A stretch of DNA of 64,000 nucleotides, from positions 310,001 through 374,000 of the forward strand of contig CM030722.1 of NCBI GenBank assembly GCA_018127085.1. The letters run 5' to 3'. Shown piece by piece: positions 10,476-23,161 of this stretch (positions within the stretch are counted from its first letter, which is position 1; each line of letters begins with the position of its first letter). The notes under the pieces were generated by a model that saw only the letters and a program-made list of their open reading frames with translations, made no database searches and was not told the origin of the DNA. This DNA comes from Pneumocystis sp. 'macacae' (taxonomy: Eukaryota > Ascomycota > Pneumocystomycetes > Pneumocystales > Pneumocystaceae). The position numbers and the translations under genes are program-made.

Positions 10476-13400
10476 TTATGCATAAACATTAATAACACCG
10501 GAACGATCAACAGAAACAATCATTTCATATGGATTTTGAATAAATGCAATATCCTGGATTAAATCTATATGATTTTTGAAGACATATTTTTGTTGTTGAA
10601 AAATAAATGTAGAACGAGGCGTTTTTGAAAAAGATTTCAATGAAGCATTTTCATCTGTTGAAAATGATAAAGTAGGTTGCTCAACATTAAGAACCAAAGT
10701 TGAAGTAAGATGAGATGTTGTATAAATTGGCATTTCTTCTTCAGGTTCTAATCCACTTATAACAAAACCTTTCTTTGGATTATTAGAATCGAAATTCCAA
10801 AATCTTATTTTTTGATCTGTTCCAGAAAATACAATAAAACCATGATTTTTAATATCAGAAGTAATTTCATTAAATAAACCACATGTGCTAACCGCCATTG
10901 CACATACACCTCTATTATATCCAGACATTTCATCATCAAGATTAAATCTGTTGGTATCCCCAATATATTTTCCAAAAATTCCTTCAGGACTTTCATCATC
11001 GATTTCCCATGGCTCATAACCTTTTCCATTATCCTTCCCCTTTACAACTCTATATATTTCACGACACTGTGTCTTCTCTATATCCCAAACAGTAACTTCA
11101 TTTTGACTACATCCACCAGCTACACATACCCATCTTCCACGACCTCTTGTAGGATGCAATGATACTCGATGAATTTTAGAGACACCGGGTAAGCCCCATG
11201 ACTTCAATTTGATTTGAAACCTTAAATCCCACAGGTCCAAAATACCATGGGTACCTGCAAGCAATAGCCACGTTTTTTGTTGATCTATACAAAAACATGT
11301 AGGAATTCCGTGACAAGGAGGATTTAATAAATTATAGAGCTCTTTCATAGTATAAATATCCAATGCAATTATCCTTGATAAACTTGTAGCTACCATTAAA
11401 ATAGATTCATGATCTTATATTAGCATAAAAAAGTATATCAAAAATTATATTACCAGTTTCAAAATGTTCCATCCAGACAGCATATTCATCTTTCCCTATT
11501 TCATATTTTCGAAGAATTTTAACGGATTTATATTTAGGAAGGAAGTCAGTACCAACTATACATTCGACTTTTATAATATGAAGACTTCCATCATTAGCAC
11601 CACTGGCTATACAATATGTATTAGATATAAAGCAAGCAGATATGACCTTTGCAATTGTTGAATGTCGATACGTCAATCGAGATCTGTTACTAACGTTTTT
11701 TCGAAGACGATTAGTATCCCATATTTTTATAGTACCATCATCTGATGCTGTAGCAAAAAACAAATTATCTGGAGAAACAATTACACGATTAATCCCTTTA
11801 GAATGTTCAGAAAAACGAGCAACCAAAATTCCCACAGGATACCATGGCTTTTCTAATGATACTTTTTCAGAATTTCTATTAATACTAATTCTTTGTGAAG
11901 AAAAAATGGATGAATAAGACTTTTTCATTTCTTCTAAAAATAATCAACATATATACTATTTAAAATTCTTAAAATATCCTTATTACCATCATCTAAAAAT
12001 TTACTTAATGATTAATTTCTTATTAAATAACAACATACCAAATATGTTAACATTTTTAGAAATTGAAGATAAATTTAAATCAATATCATTATCTAGGACA
12101 TTTTTTATAATATCCAACGTTAAACCCGGGCTTAAAGAAGTATTAAGAGTTCCCATTACACTTTCAGTACTAGTCGAGGTTTCAGGCACAGTTTTATTTA
12201 AAAAAAAAGTTTCTGATCGATATATTAAACTCAAACTATTTTGTTTATCATTTAAAGAAAAACTATCATTCTGTGCCGATTCAAAAAACTCTGAATCTGC
12301 AGAATGTTTTATATTAATCAAATCAGTAGAAACTTCCTGATTATTTGAAATACTTTCGCAAAAACCATCATCTAATCGATTATTAATACCAAAATTTATA
12401 CGTTTATCATGATCCATAGTCATTACTGAAGCAGAATTTAAATTTGCATCTAAAACTGTATACGAAATTGAATCATATTGATTCGATAAAACAAATGACG
12501 TGGATTTATCAAAAGAAGGTAATAATTCCGCATTTTCAAACTGCTTACCAACCGACTTATTAAAATCTTTTAATCTATTTCTAAAAGATGAATTATTCAA
12601 TTGTGAAGCAGTAGCTTTTAATTCTGAAAATTGACCATCAAAAAAAACAGTTTTAGGATTAATGTTCAACGTTTTAAGGGAAATAAAACCATTTTGATCT
12701 TTAACTGAAAAAGTATCATATTGTTTCCGAGAGCTTCAAATAATTATTATACAAAATATTAATTATTATGTTTTTTCTACCTCAAAGATGATTGAGCTAT
12801 TTTCCATATATAATCTTTAAATAAATTTAATTTCCATTCATCAGAAACAGTCATCCCTAAACTTTTTAACTGCATTATCCATTGTTCATCACTAACATTG
12901 TTAGTGTTTAAAATGTAACACAAGCATACTCTTCTGATAAATATATATTTTCATGAAAAGTAACTTTTCTAATTTCATCTTCAGATAAAAAGATAGAGCT
13001 TGTCGGAAAAAACAAAAACTGAGAATTACTTTCATTAACATATCTTACTGACATAAACGATTCTTTGGATTCTCTAGATTTCCAAAATAAACTTTTTTCA
13101 CTTTGCATAGCCCATGAAATAGCAAGATCAAATACAGATCTAGGTATCTTGTATAATTAGAAAACAAATAACTCATAACAACAATCCAACCTGAGTATGA
13201 AGATTTTCTAATAACGTTTCCTCAGTAATATCAATGATATCACAACGTAAAAATGGCCTTATCAAAGAATATAATATATAATGAATATCCGCTTTTCTTA
13301 ACCACTTTATATTCGCTACAATAAATTTTATACTTTCTACTCAATTTTAAAAACCTATATCAAAACCCAATAAACTTACCTATTCGAATCCAAGTATTAG

Positions 13401-15705
13401 GATGAAGAGTAAACCTTAACAAAGTTGCAAGAAGATTCCATACCATAGACTTCTGAAACAAACCCAGTTCAGCCATACTAGTAAGAGAAGATATGACCTT
13501 TGCTACTACAAATTCTTCAGTATCTAATTTAATTAGAAATCAAATATATCAAAGTTCTTAATACCTGTTAAAGCCTGCATCATTAACGGCATTATATATT
13601 CTTCTAAACCTTGTCTCCCAACAAATGCTACAATTCCAACAATATGCTCAAAAAAAGAATACCTTAACATCCAGTCTTTATCATTTAAATAAGTTATTAA
13701 GTGACTCAAAATTATATCATCCATTTTTTGTTTGCAAAAAAACATACAAAGAGATTCAATTGAACCCATTAAAGCACGTCTAACATTAGAATTTGTATCA
13801 GTAAGCAAAGATATAACATGTTCTCTAAATGCATTTTGCAAATAATCTAAACTGTTATCATACGTCATTTCTATACTAGAACTACTCTCATCAAGTTCTA
13901 TTCCATTACCTGTAAATTCTAAAATACCATCTAAACGAAATGCTTCAGCCATATTTAAAAATCGCTGAGCTGTATTTACAATACTAGATATACACGATGC
14001 ATACAATGTCCTAACACAAGGGTTAGGATCAGAAACTAAAGGATTCAACTTTGGCAGTATATATTCCGAAAATAGATGTATATCAATAGGAGTTATTATT
14101 GTTACAGATGCAAGCTAAGTGGTATTAAAAACCAAAGATATTGAAAAAAACTTACTAATTGTGTTATTGTATATAAAGCAGCCATCCTAACAGATGGTAC
14201 ATCATCATTAAGAAGAGAAGCAAGATATGGTAAACAAAGATCATGTTTAGTTTCATCAGTTGTCCTATAGCTAAAAATCAAAAGTATATCACAAGCAACT
14301 ATACGTGAGTTTGGTTTAACAGTATTCCTTATCGATGATATAATCAAAGACAAAAAAACCAAAATACCATCATTAAGAACAACAGGTTTAACTATAGGAA
14401 CAGACTGTTCATAAATTTCAAAGCATGTAATAGAATTTCCATATAAAAACTTAGATAAAGATATTCTCCTAAAAATATTTTCATAATCATCAAAACCAAG
14501 AGAATATGCAATTTTACTAAGATCTTGATAAATACGATCAATATAATCATCTATATATAATAATTTTCTATCAAATCCTTTGTACCATTTTTGGGAATGT
14601 CCCATAATTGAGTTAATATATTGATAAAGGAATGTAAAAAAATAATCGGGGAAAACTTTGTTTTTCCATTTTTCAAGATATTCTTCAGCAGATAATCGTT
14701 TCTCAGGGTCTAAATTAATCATATGACATATAAGGGATTTAACTTCCGGATCCTCTATCTTATTTAAAAGTGTAGATACTGGATCATATTCTCCTTGTCG
14801 ATATTTTAGTAATTGAGAAAAAGTAAATAAAGGCATCCCCTCAAGAAAAAGTTCAGCAATCACACAACCAAGACTAAAAATATCCATTTTATCAGTTAAT
14901 TTACAAATAGACTCCTCATCTGAACGAAGAAACCGCTCTGGAGCAATATAACATACACGTCTTGAAGAACTATCATAGAAATATGAAAAATCAGCAGGAT
15001 TGTCTTCAGGCAAAAATTTAGGTTTAAAACAGGAAAAATCGACTAAATAAACCCAATTCCATGAAGTCATCATAATATTTTCAATTTTAATATCTCCATG
15101 GTAAACCTAAAAGTTTAAGCAATAAATTTATTTATATTATCATACCTGTTTAGAATGACAATCCCTTAATCCACACAAAAGCTGAAATACAATCCATTTC
15201 TTTTCTATAATTTGAAGAAAAGGTCTAGTACTTTTCCTAATATGAAATATATTTTATATATAAAAAATATGAATACCTAATCCTATCATAAAGACTAATA
15301 AAAAAGAATTCTCTTAAAAGATATCCCGCCTTTTCAGTTTCAAAAAAGCGCCTAAATGGAATAACATTTGGAACATCTGATAATTTTTGTCGAATAACTG
15401 AATCTTAATAAAAAATAATTAATATACACGAATACATACACTCCAACTGTTCAATATATTCCTTAAAGACATACGTATGAGATGGTTTTACAAAAAATTT
15501 TACTATAATAGACCCTTCAAAGTATTGACAACGAACAGTTTTCATGAATCGGGAGGAACATAAACTTATAATAATAAGATATTGATAACATTTTCAAAAA
15601 TTTTAAACACCTCTTTCTATACTCAACATTTGGAATCTCTGATATATACGAATCAATACTTAATGGTGCACTAAAAGGCAAAATTGTTGAAATATGCGCG
15701 CCCAT
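10476..15705 (-). CDS. VPS15: Vps15, regulatory protein kinase of the Vps34 PI3-kinase complex
   Basis: Membrane-anchored pseudokinase-like scaffold of PI3-kinase complexes I and II (autophagy, endosome sorting). The start MGAHISTILPF has Gly2 for N-myristoylation. The kinase domain follows, with YHGDIKIENIMMTS (catalytic Asp) and LVDFS in place of DFG, as is usual in this family, then YIAPERF and DIFSLGCVIAEL. A HEAT-repeat region lies in the middle (DVPSVRMAALYTITQL; NPCVRTLYASC; SNVRRALMGS). A Ser/Asn-rich linker (12.0-12.7 kb) precedes C-terminal WD40 repeats (DDGTIKIWD, GILDLWDL, NEVTVWDIE, DQKIRFWNF, RSGVINVYA). The gene has many introns and is the longest in the window. The upstream neighbour is GUA1 on the same strand. 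Confidence 0.93.
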
Positions 15706-16079
15706 TTCATCTTACTGATTTTTTAATTTTCATCTATCAAAAAAGCCTTTTATTCCATAAAAATATATAAAAAGAACCTCAAAAATTATTAAAAACACTA
15801 AACAATTCAATATCAAATTCACCATAAAATTTTACAAATATTTTCAAAAAATAAAATATTTATATTATTCTTATATCGAAGACATTTTATAGATTTTATT
15901 CTAAAAAAATAAATAAAAAATTAAAATTACTTTACATGATATATAAATACAATTTTTCCTTCATAAATATTTACAATAATGTAAATAAAACATTTTTTAA
16001 AAATACATTCTATATAAAATGTCATCAATATATCATCAAAAATATTTCGAAAAATGATAATTTTTTTTCATTTTTTATT
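15706..16079. other. AT-rich intergenic region
   Basis: About 370 bases between the VPS15 start and the GUA1 stop. It must include the VPS15 promoter and GUA1 3' end signals. Poly-A/T tracts only; no other feature recognised. Confidence 0.4.
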
Positions 16080-17915
16080 TTACTCCCATTCAATTGTAGC
16101 AGGTGGCTATATTTACTCATAAGAACATAAACTAAAAAAGGTAAATAATACCTTTGTGGATATATCATAAACAACACGATTTACACCTCTAACTTCATTA
16201 GTTATTCTTACACTAACTTTCTTAAGAAATTCCATATCAAAATTATAAATGTCAGCTGTCATAAAGTCAGTAGTAGTTATAGCTCTTAGAGCTATAACTT
16301 GCTCATAAGTTCTAAAAATATCAAAAAACATATATTTTTTAAAATTCTATAACCTTTGATCCCCCATTACTCCTACTGTTCTGGAAGGCAGCAAAACTAC
16401 AAATGCTTGAGCAATTTCTTTATATATCCCCGCTTTTTTAATTTCATCAATAAAAATAAAATCCGCTTGACGTACAATATTTATTTGCTCAGGTGTAACT
16501 TCACCAAGAACTCGTATAGCAAGTCCAGGACCAGGAAAAGGATGTCTCCAAATAAGATCATCAGGCATTCCAAAAAGTTTACCTAATATTCTAACCTCAT
16601 CTTACAATAAATTAAAAAAATCCAATAACCTTATCAAACCTACCTTTAAAAAGTTCCCGCAAAGGTTCAATTAATTTAAAATGCATATTTTTTAACAAAC
16701 CACCAACATTCTATCATTTATTAAAGACAAAAAATACTAAAATTTAAAATCCTACATGATGAGTTTTAATAACTTGACTTGGTCCTTTAAAACTAACACT
16801 TTCAATAACATCAGGATATAAGGTTCCTTGAACCAAGAATTTTATTTTATTTTCAACTTTAGCATCAATCTTTTTAGCTTCACGCTCAAATATATGAATA
16901 AATGTGTTTCCAATTATCTTTCTCTTATCTTCTGGATCCTTTATATCCAAAAGTTTACCAAAAAATTCCTGAGATGCATTTACTATAGTTAAGTTAACTC
17001 CTAAACAAATACTTAACATTTCAACAATTTGGGAACATTCATTTAACCGCATCATCCCATTATCAACCAAAATTCCATGAAACCGATCACCAATAGCCTC
17101 CTTCATAATCTTAGAAGCGACTGATGAATCTACTCCACCACTAACTGCACCAATTACATGATCTTTATCACCTACAAGTTGTCTAATCCTGGCAATTTCA
17201 TTATCTAAAAAGGATTCCATAGTCCAATCTTGAGAACATTTGCATATATTAAGTGCAAAATTCTTAAATATTTTAATACCACATCTTGTATGTGTAACTT
17301 CAGGATGAAATTGTAACCCAAAAATATTCATATTTTCATGTGCAATTGCAGCATAGGGAGCATTGCTTGTCTCCGCTATAACACAAAATTCATCCGGAAG
17401 CGTAGAAAGTGCATCTGCGTGAGACATCCAAACTTGTTGAATCTTATCTATTCCATCAAAAAGCAAACTTCGCGGTGTTTCTAGTATCTTCAAAGTTGCA
17501 TGACCATATTCACGTTTTTCAGAAGAAAAAACACATTTCTTATAATACCAAGCTATTTCTTGAAGTCCATAACAAATACCAAGAATAGGAATGCCAAGAT
17601 CAAAAATATACGATTCAACATGTGGTGCTTCTTTTGCATAAACTGAATACGGTGATCCTGATAAAACGATACCCTTAGGCTTCCAACCCAAATCTTGAAT
17701 CCTAGTTGTACATGAAATTAATACTGAACGAATATTAAATTCCCTAAACTTTCTAACAATCAAATGGCTATATTGAGACCTAAACATTAAAAAAATCATG
17801 TTCTTTTAACAATTAATCAATATTACCCAAAATCTATAACAAGTATTGTATTAAAACAAAAAGAAGCAACTTCCCCTAACAGTAGAGGCCCCTTTTCATG
17901 TTTTTCATATATCAT
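16080..17915 (-). CDS. GUA1: GMP synthase (glutamine-hydrolysing)
   Basis: Converts XMP to GMP using glutamine and ATP, the last step of guanine nucleotide synthesis. The N-terminal class I amidotransferase domain shows ILVIDFGSQYSHL (split by an intron in the Gly codon), [12 protein letters not shown], the nucleophile loop GICYGLQE and the His/Glu pair in [10 protein letters not shown]. The PP-loop ATP pyrophosphatase signature is [11 protein letters not shown]. The C-terminal dimerisation domain has [33 protein letters not shown] and the invariant ending PPATIEWE, stop at 16082-16080. Start: ATG at 17915 gives [10 protein letters not shown] before the conserved core; an intron follows at about 17827-17780. 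Five or more exons. Confidence 0.94.
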
Positions 17916-18198
17916 CTCATTTAATCTTTTTTCAATTTTTGACGTTAAAATGCATGAACGTTATAATTTTACAAAAGATTTTTTCAAAAAAGAAGAAAAA
18001 TAAAAAGTATATTTTATATACTTATACAATTAAGTCTAAAAGGGAATTGTTTTTGAAAAGAAATCCATTTTTTTTTAAAAAACGAGTATTTAATGCAAAT
18101 ATAAGTATATGACATTAAACAAAAATTCCTTTAAAACAATTCTTACACTATTTATAAAAATTTAATAAAAAGTTTAGAATTAAGGAAAGACTAAGAAA

Positions 18199-20367
18199 AT
18201 GTCCTTAACAAAACAAAATTTTATATCATATAATAAAAATGCAGTAACAAATACTACACAAGCAATAAGAAATACAATATTGCTCTTAAAAAAACAAGAC
18301 ATTTACCAGTATATTATTCCATATACATTTATAAAAAGGTACTTAAAGAATGCATTCTTTCAAAAAGAATCAACTTTTTGTATTTTTACTTTTCTTCCAG
18401 ATGAACTTCTTTATGATATCCCAGAGTCAAAACAGGTTCTATATTCTCTTTTCCAAGGGTTTTTAGTTAGTTTTGGTGAAAGAAACAGTATCAAAAAACC
18501 TAAAATATGCGATTATACTGATAAGAAAAAGATAATAAGAAATGAATTAAAAAATCCAAGTATTAAATATAATATTTCCATAATAGATAACCTAAGTTAA
18601 ATTAGAAAACCAAGAAAAGGATTTTGATTTGTTGGATCTTAAAAAAAAAAAAGACGATATTTTAAATGATATTAACATTATAAATATTCAAAAAGTATAC
18701 AGTTTTTTTTTTTTTTAAAAACAAAATTAATTTTATAAGACTCTTATGTCATGTGAGATAAAAGAAATCAATAAAAAATTAAATGTATTGAGTAAAATGA
18801 AATTAGAATTATTTGAAAAACTTCAAAAACTAAAACATAAAGAAAAAAAAATAACAACCACATGTAAGTTTTTTCTAGTGTTTTAAAGTAATTAATTATA
18901 AATAGTATGGGATATAGAGACTAAAATTATGAGCGGAATTGAATTGAAATGTCCAAAAAGTAAAGAGAACATAATTAATATACAATCATACGAAACAAGT
19001 GATTTCAAAAAAAACGAATTTATATCAAAAAACATTTATGATAGATTAAATAGTTCAAAACCAGATTCTGAATATACCCGTACACTACTATTTTTCTTTT
19101 TTTCTATATTTAATTCTTTTTAGAAAAAGATTCCATATATATATTTAACGAGCATTTTAAACCAGGATCAAATATTAAGGTTATCTTATTTGACTATTCT
19201 TGTTATCTCATAATAAATGCTTTAGAGTTGGAAGTCACATACAGAAACTATTACGGCAATTGATTTTGATATGCCTTTTGGGACCATGGTTACCGCTTCT
19301 TTAGATGATAAGGTAAAAATTTGGAATCTTTTAAATGGAGAATGCCTTGGTTTACTAGAAGGGCACAATGGTATACAAATGGCTGAAAAATATTTCTAAT
19401 AATCTGATAGCTTCTGTAAAATGTTTACAACTAAAAAATAATATAGTCGCTACTGGTTCCATGGACGCATCAATAAAATTATGGGATTTACAACATACTG
19501 AATCCTACAAAGCAACTCGACATTTAAAAACATCTAACTATATAAACAAACAAATAAAGTCGAATGACATAACAGTTTTTTCTGCAAAAGAATCTAAAAA
19601 TACAGATATATCTCCTTTTAATACAAGTAAAAATGCAAACAGTTTTTACATAACTACTTTAGAATCGCATATAGATGAAGTTACTGCATTACACTTTGTC
19701 AAGGATATTCTTATTTCTGGTTCTAGTGACAAAACATTGAGACAATGGGATCTAGAAACGGGGAAATGTGTACAAACCATAGACGTCCTCTGGGCAACTG
19801 CTCAATGTAACACTTTTCCATCATCATCAAGTAACTTTAAATCAAAAACATTTTTCAAAGAGCATGGATATGATTTTGTTGGCGCTATTCAATGTTTCGA
19901 TACAACTTTAGCAAGCGGTACTGCAGATGGAATAGTACGATTATGGGACCTTCGTAGCGGACTAATTATAAAAACTCTTTTTGGTCATACAGCTCCTATT
20001 ACATGTCTTCAGTTTGATAAATACCATCTTATTACTGGTAGCATAGATCGAAGCATTAGGGTATAAAAATATCATAAAATGAAGTCTTTGACTTTTGTAG
20101 TTATGGGATTTAAGAATTGGTACATTATATGACGCATTCGCATACAATAATGCAGTAACATCGTTACATTTTGATACTAAAAAGATTGCAGTTTCTGCAA
20201 GTGAATCTATTATCCGAATATACGATCGAATTGAAGAAAAGCATTGGGATTGTGGTAAAGTGCCGGATCCTAATGACTATGGAAATATCGTAAAAAGAAT
20301 TCGTCACAAAAATGGCTATTTAATTTCAGGTCGGCAAAATGGAATTATTAATATTTATGCCTGTTAA
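18199..20367 (+). CDS. MDV1: WD40 mitochondrial division adaptor, Mdv1/Caf4 type
   Basis: Adaptor linking Fis1 to the dynamin Dnm1 in mitochondrial fission. The N-terminal region ([14 protein letters not shown], ending around 18.6 kb) is helical. A coiled coil follows ([11 protein letters not shown], then [26 protein letters not shown] read in two pieces). The WD40 propeller has [71 protein letters not shown] and a closing NGIINIYAC. The order helical region, coiled coil, WD40 is diagnostic for Mdv1/Caf4. At least seven introns, for example a 46-nt one removing GTATTAAA...AATTAG after KNP at about 18.56 kb. Divergent from GUA1. Confidence 0.88.
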
Positions 20368-20478
20368 TAAAAATATTTTGTAAGAAAAACATTTAAATAG
20401 GGAAGTACAATTATATTGCAGCAAAAGTCGTTGTATATAACTATAGAATCTTATGTCTACACGTTAATAATCACATAA

Positions 20479-21408
20479 TTATCCAGTAAAAATTGATTTC
20501 AAGTCAGTAATAGCTTCTTCCAATTTATTTTTTGAAATTAAAATTACTTCGCCTTGAAGTTGTATTCCAGAATTTTGAAAAAGCTGTTTAAAATTATGTT
20601 CTCTATCAGATTTGGTATATTTATATGTCATTGAATATAATGATTTTTTCTTAAATAACTCATCTTCTAAATGAAAATATATATTTTCTGTATTCTTCTA
20701 ATCAAAGTTTAGTCATCTATTTTATAAAAAAGCTTAGATTAGAAACCTTTTGTTTTTTTTTAAAAAAACCTCTTTCTACTTGTCGTTCTTGATAACTTCT
20801 AGATAAAATAATATAATGACCAAAATTATATGGTTCTTTCTATAACAACGTCAACTACGCAAACAATTAAATACAGAAAGTCAAACATCTTCCAAAGCCC
20901 AATCTATTTCTTCAAAAAGTAACTCATACATTGAAGGAACAATTTGTGTTGGCATATTAATAATACGCTCTGATAGTATTAAGCCCATGTCTGAATCTGA
21001 TTTTTCCAAAAGCGTATTGAAGGCCTCGGAAAATTCATTATTAGAGCCTATTATAGAAACAATATATGATAAAATCTGCTTTATACATGTTTTTTCTTTA
21101 TGATAATTCAAATTCAAAACCGTCAGAAAAGCAAATGGATCACTTTGTATCCCATCAACTTTTACCACAGATCCAACGAGATTTTGGCTTAAAATCAAAT
21201 CTAATAACCCAGAAATGTCAAAATATTCAAACTCAGGACCAAATAACTGTCTTAATAAATTTCTTAACGTAGAAGCATCCGTCGAACGCAAGTTAAAAAA
21301 CTCAAAATCAACATTCAAAAGCTCTTCGTCTGCTAATTCTAAAGAAGAATTGTCATTTTCAGGGGATTCTAAAATCCCTTTTTTGTATTCCCCTTTTCTT
21401 TTTTTCAT
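20479..21408 (-). CDS. BCP1: Bcp1/BCCIP-family protein
   Basis: Nuclear protein that in yeast acts as chaperone for ribosomal protein Rpl23 and in export of Mss4. Starts MKKRKGEYKKG, then an acidic stretch (LELADEELLNVDFEFF) typical of the family. The core has DASTLRNLLRQLFG, SQNLVGSVVKVDG, FAFLTVLNLNYH, ERIINMPTQIVPSMYELL, and EEIDWALED. Splicing (intron at about 20890-20840) continues into KEPYNFGHYIILSRSYQER, then NTENIYFHLEDELF and FTG at stop 20481-20479. It converges on MDV1 with about 110 bases between stops. Confidence 0.88.
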
Positions 21409-21572
21409 TATTTTTGAAGATTCTTAAATTTATCGATATCTTCACTTATCTGAACAAAAACATTATTTTTACAACAAAACATGTGAAATATAAGTTTTTT
21501 TAACATAGTGGGAAAATAACTATTAAGAAATATAGACCTTCTTCTCTAACTTAAATCAACTTTAAAACTCAA

Positions 21573-22491
21573 ATGAAATCGAAAGAATGCAGTATTTGTT
21601 TAACATCTATTGCAAAATACCGCTGCCCACAATGTCATGCAGAAACATGCTCTGTACAATGCTCTGCTGAACATAAAAAACGTAATGCATGTCGTGGACT
21701 ACCAAACCCAACTTCATTTTTGAGTAAGAAAGATTTATTAAGCATTCAAAGTCTGGATAGAGATTACAACTTTCTCTCTAATATTGAGTCATCTCTGGAC
21801 TTTTTTGTTAAAAATAGGATGGTATTTTCATCAAAGAATAATGCATTAAAGCTTAAAAAGTTGATTGAAAAGTATGGTATTAAATATCTTATCATCCCTC
21901 GTGAGATGAGTCGAGCATGTCAAAATAAAACATTTTGGAGTAAAAAGTAGAATGGAAGATATTTCGAGAGAGAGTAACTTTTCTTAGAAAAAAAAAGATT
22001 TTTTGGACTATAGAATGGGTTTACATGAAAGACGAAACAAAGATATCAAATATCGAACACAAGTTATTCATACCTGATTTTAATTAATAATTATTAATCT
22101 ATTAATAGAATTCCATCTGATATAAATATCATGGATGCATATCAGAATTTTATTCAAAAAAGAAAAATCAACGAACTATTAAATCTTAATCACCAAGATA
22201 TTCAGTTTATGATAAAAAAAGTCAATTCTCCTGTAATTTTTTCATAGTTATTAATATAAATAACATTCATAGGCAAATAATTCTATTTATGAAACTTTAA
22301 GCAAAAACACAACGTTATTAGACAATCTTAAAGGAATGACTATTCTTGAATTTCCTACTATTCATGTTGTAGTTAATGAAGAAAATAAATATATATCAAT
22401 ACCAAAAGAAATAACACAAATTAAAAATGAAATAGAAATTAAGACAGAGATTAAGCGAAATGGAATTGTTGACTATGATAGTGAAGATTAA
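21573..22491 (+). CDS. BCD1: HIT zinc-finger box C/D snoRNP assembly protein Bcd1
   Basis: Factor needed for box C/D snoRNA accumulation. The N-terminal zf-HIT domain is clear: CSICLTSIAKYRCPQCHAET, CSVQCSAEHKKRNACRG, with the full Cys/His set in residues 5-42. Then LDRDYNFLSNIESSLD and IKYLIIPREMSRACQNKT. Introns at about 21946-21989 and 22050-22110 lead into IFWTIEWVYMKDETKIS (typical of the family) and IPSDINIMDAYQNFIQKR. The last exon ends ILEFPTIHVVV...DYDSED. The upstream neighbour BCP1 is divergent, separated by about 165 bases. Confidence 0.9.
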
Positions 22492-23161
22492 AAACAAAAC
22501 ATTATAAATCACAAAACACAGAAGAAATCTCTTTTGAAAACAATTCATTATAAGAAAAATATAATAATCATCTATTTAAAGACATTTTACATATATCTTT
22601 GATCATTAGTGGTGATTGCATACATTTAATCAAAATTTAAAAAAAATAAAATAATCAAATAATTATTTCTATTTTATTTTCAAAAGTTATTATCATTTAG
22701 TTATATATAATTAAAGAAAGTAATTAAAATACAAAATACTCATAATATTTAAAATGAAACCATATTCCCAATAAATTTATTGAATAATCATATATGTTTC
22801 TATATTAGAAAAAAGGTAATCTATAATATAAACCTTTAGTTTATTATTCATCACTTTTAGTTAAATTATACTAAATACTATATAAAACCCATATGCTATA
22901 ACAAATCAAAAAAAGATATTGTACTTATAAAATCTGTTATGAGTATTTTATAATAAGAAATAAACCATAAAAATAAAAACTACATAAAAAAGCTAAAGAT
23001 ATTGCAAACAAAATATTAAAAAATCCTATGCTTAAATAAATGCATTCTTGTTCAATGCATAGTACAAATATTAAAGTATATTAAAAATATAATTAAAATA
23101 AATCCAAAAGGGCATTAAAATAGAATATAAAACAAAAACATTTGTCAAGAATACCTTAAAA
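22492..23161. other. AT-rich intergenic region
   Basis: About 670 bases between two convergent genes (BCD1 and the FPK1-type kinase). It is A/T-rich with no ORF, RNA gene or repeat that I could support. Confidence 0.45.
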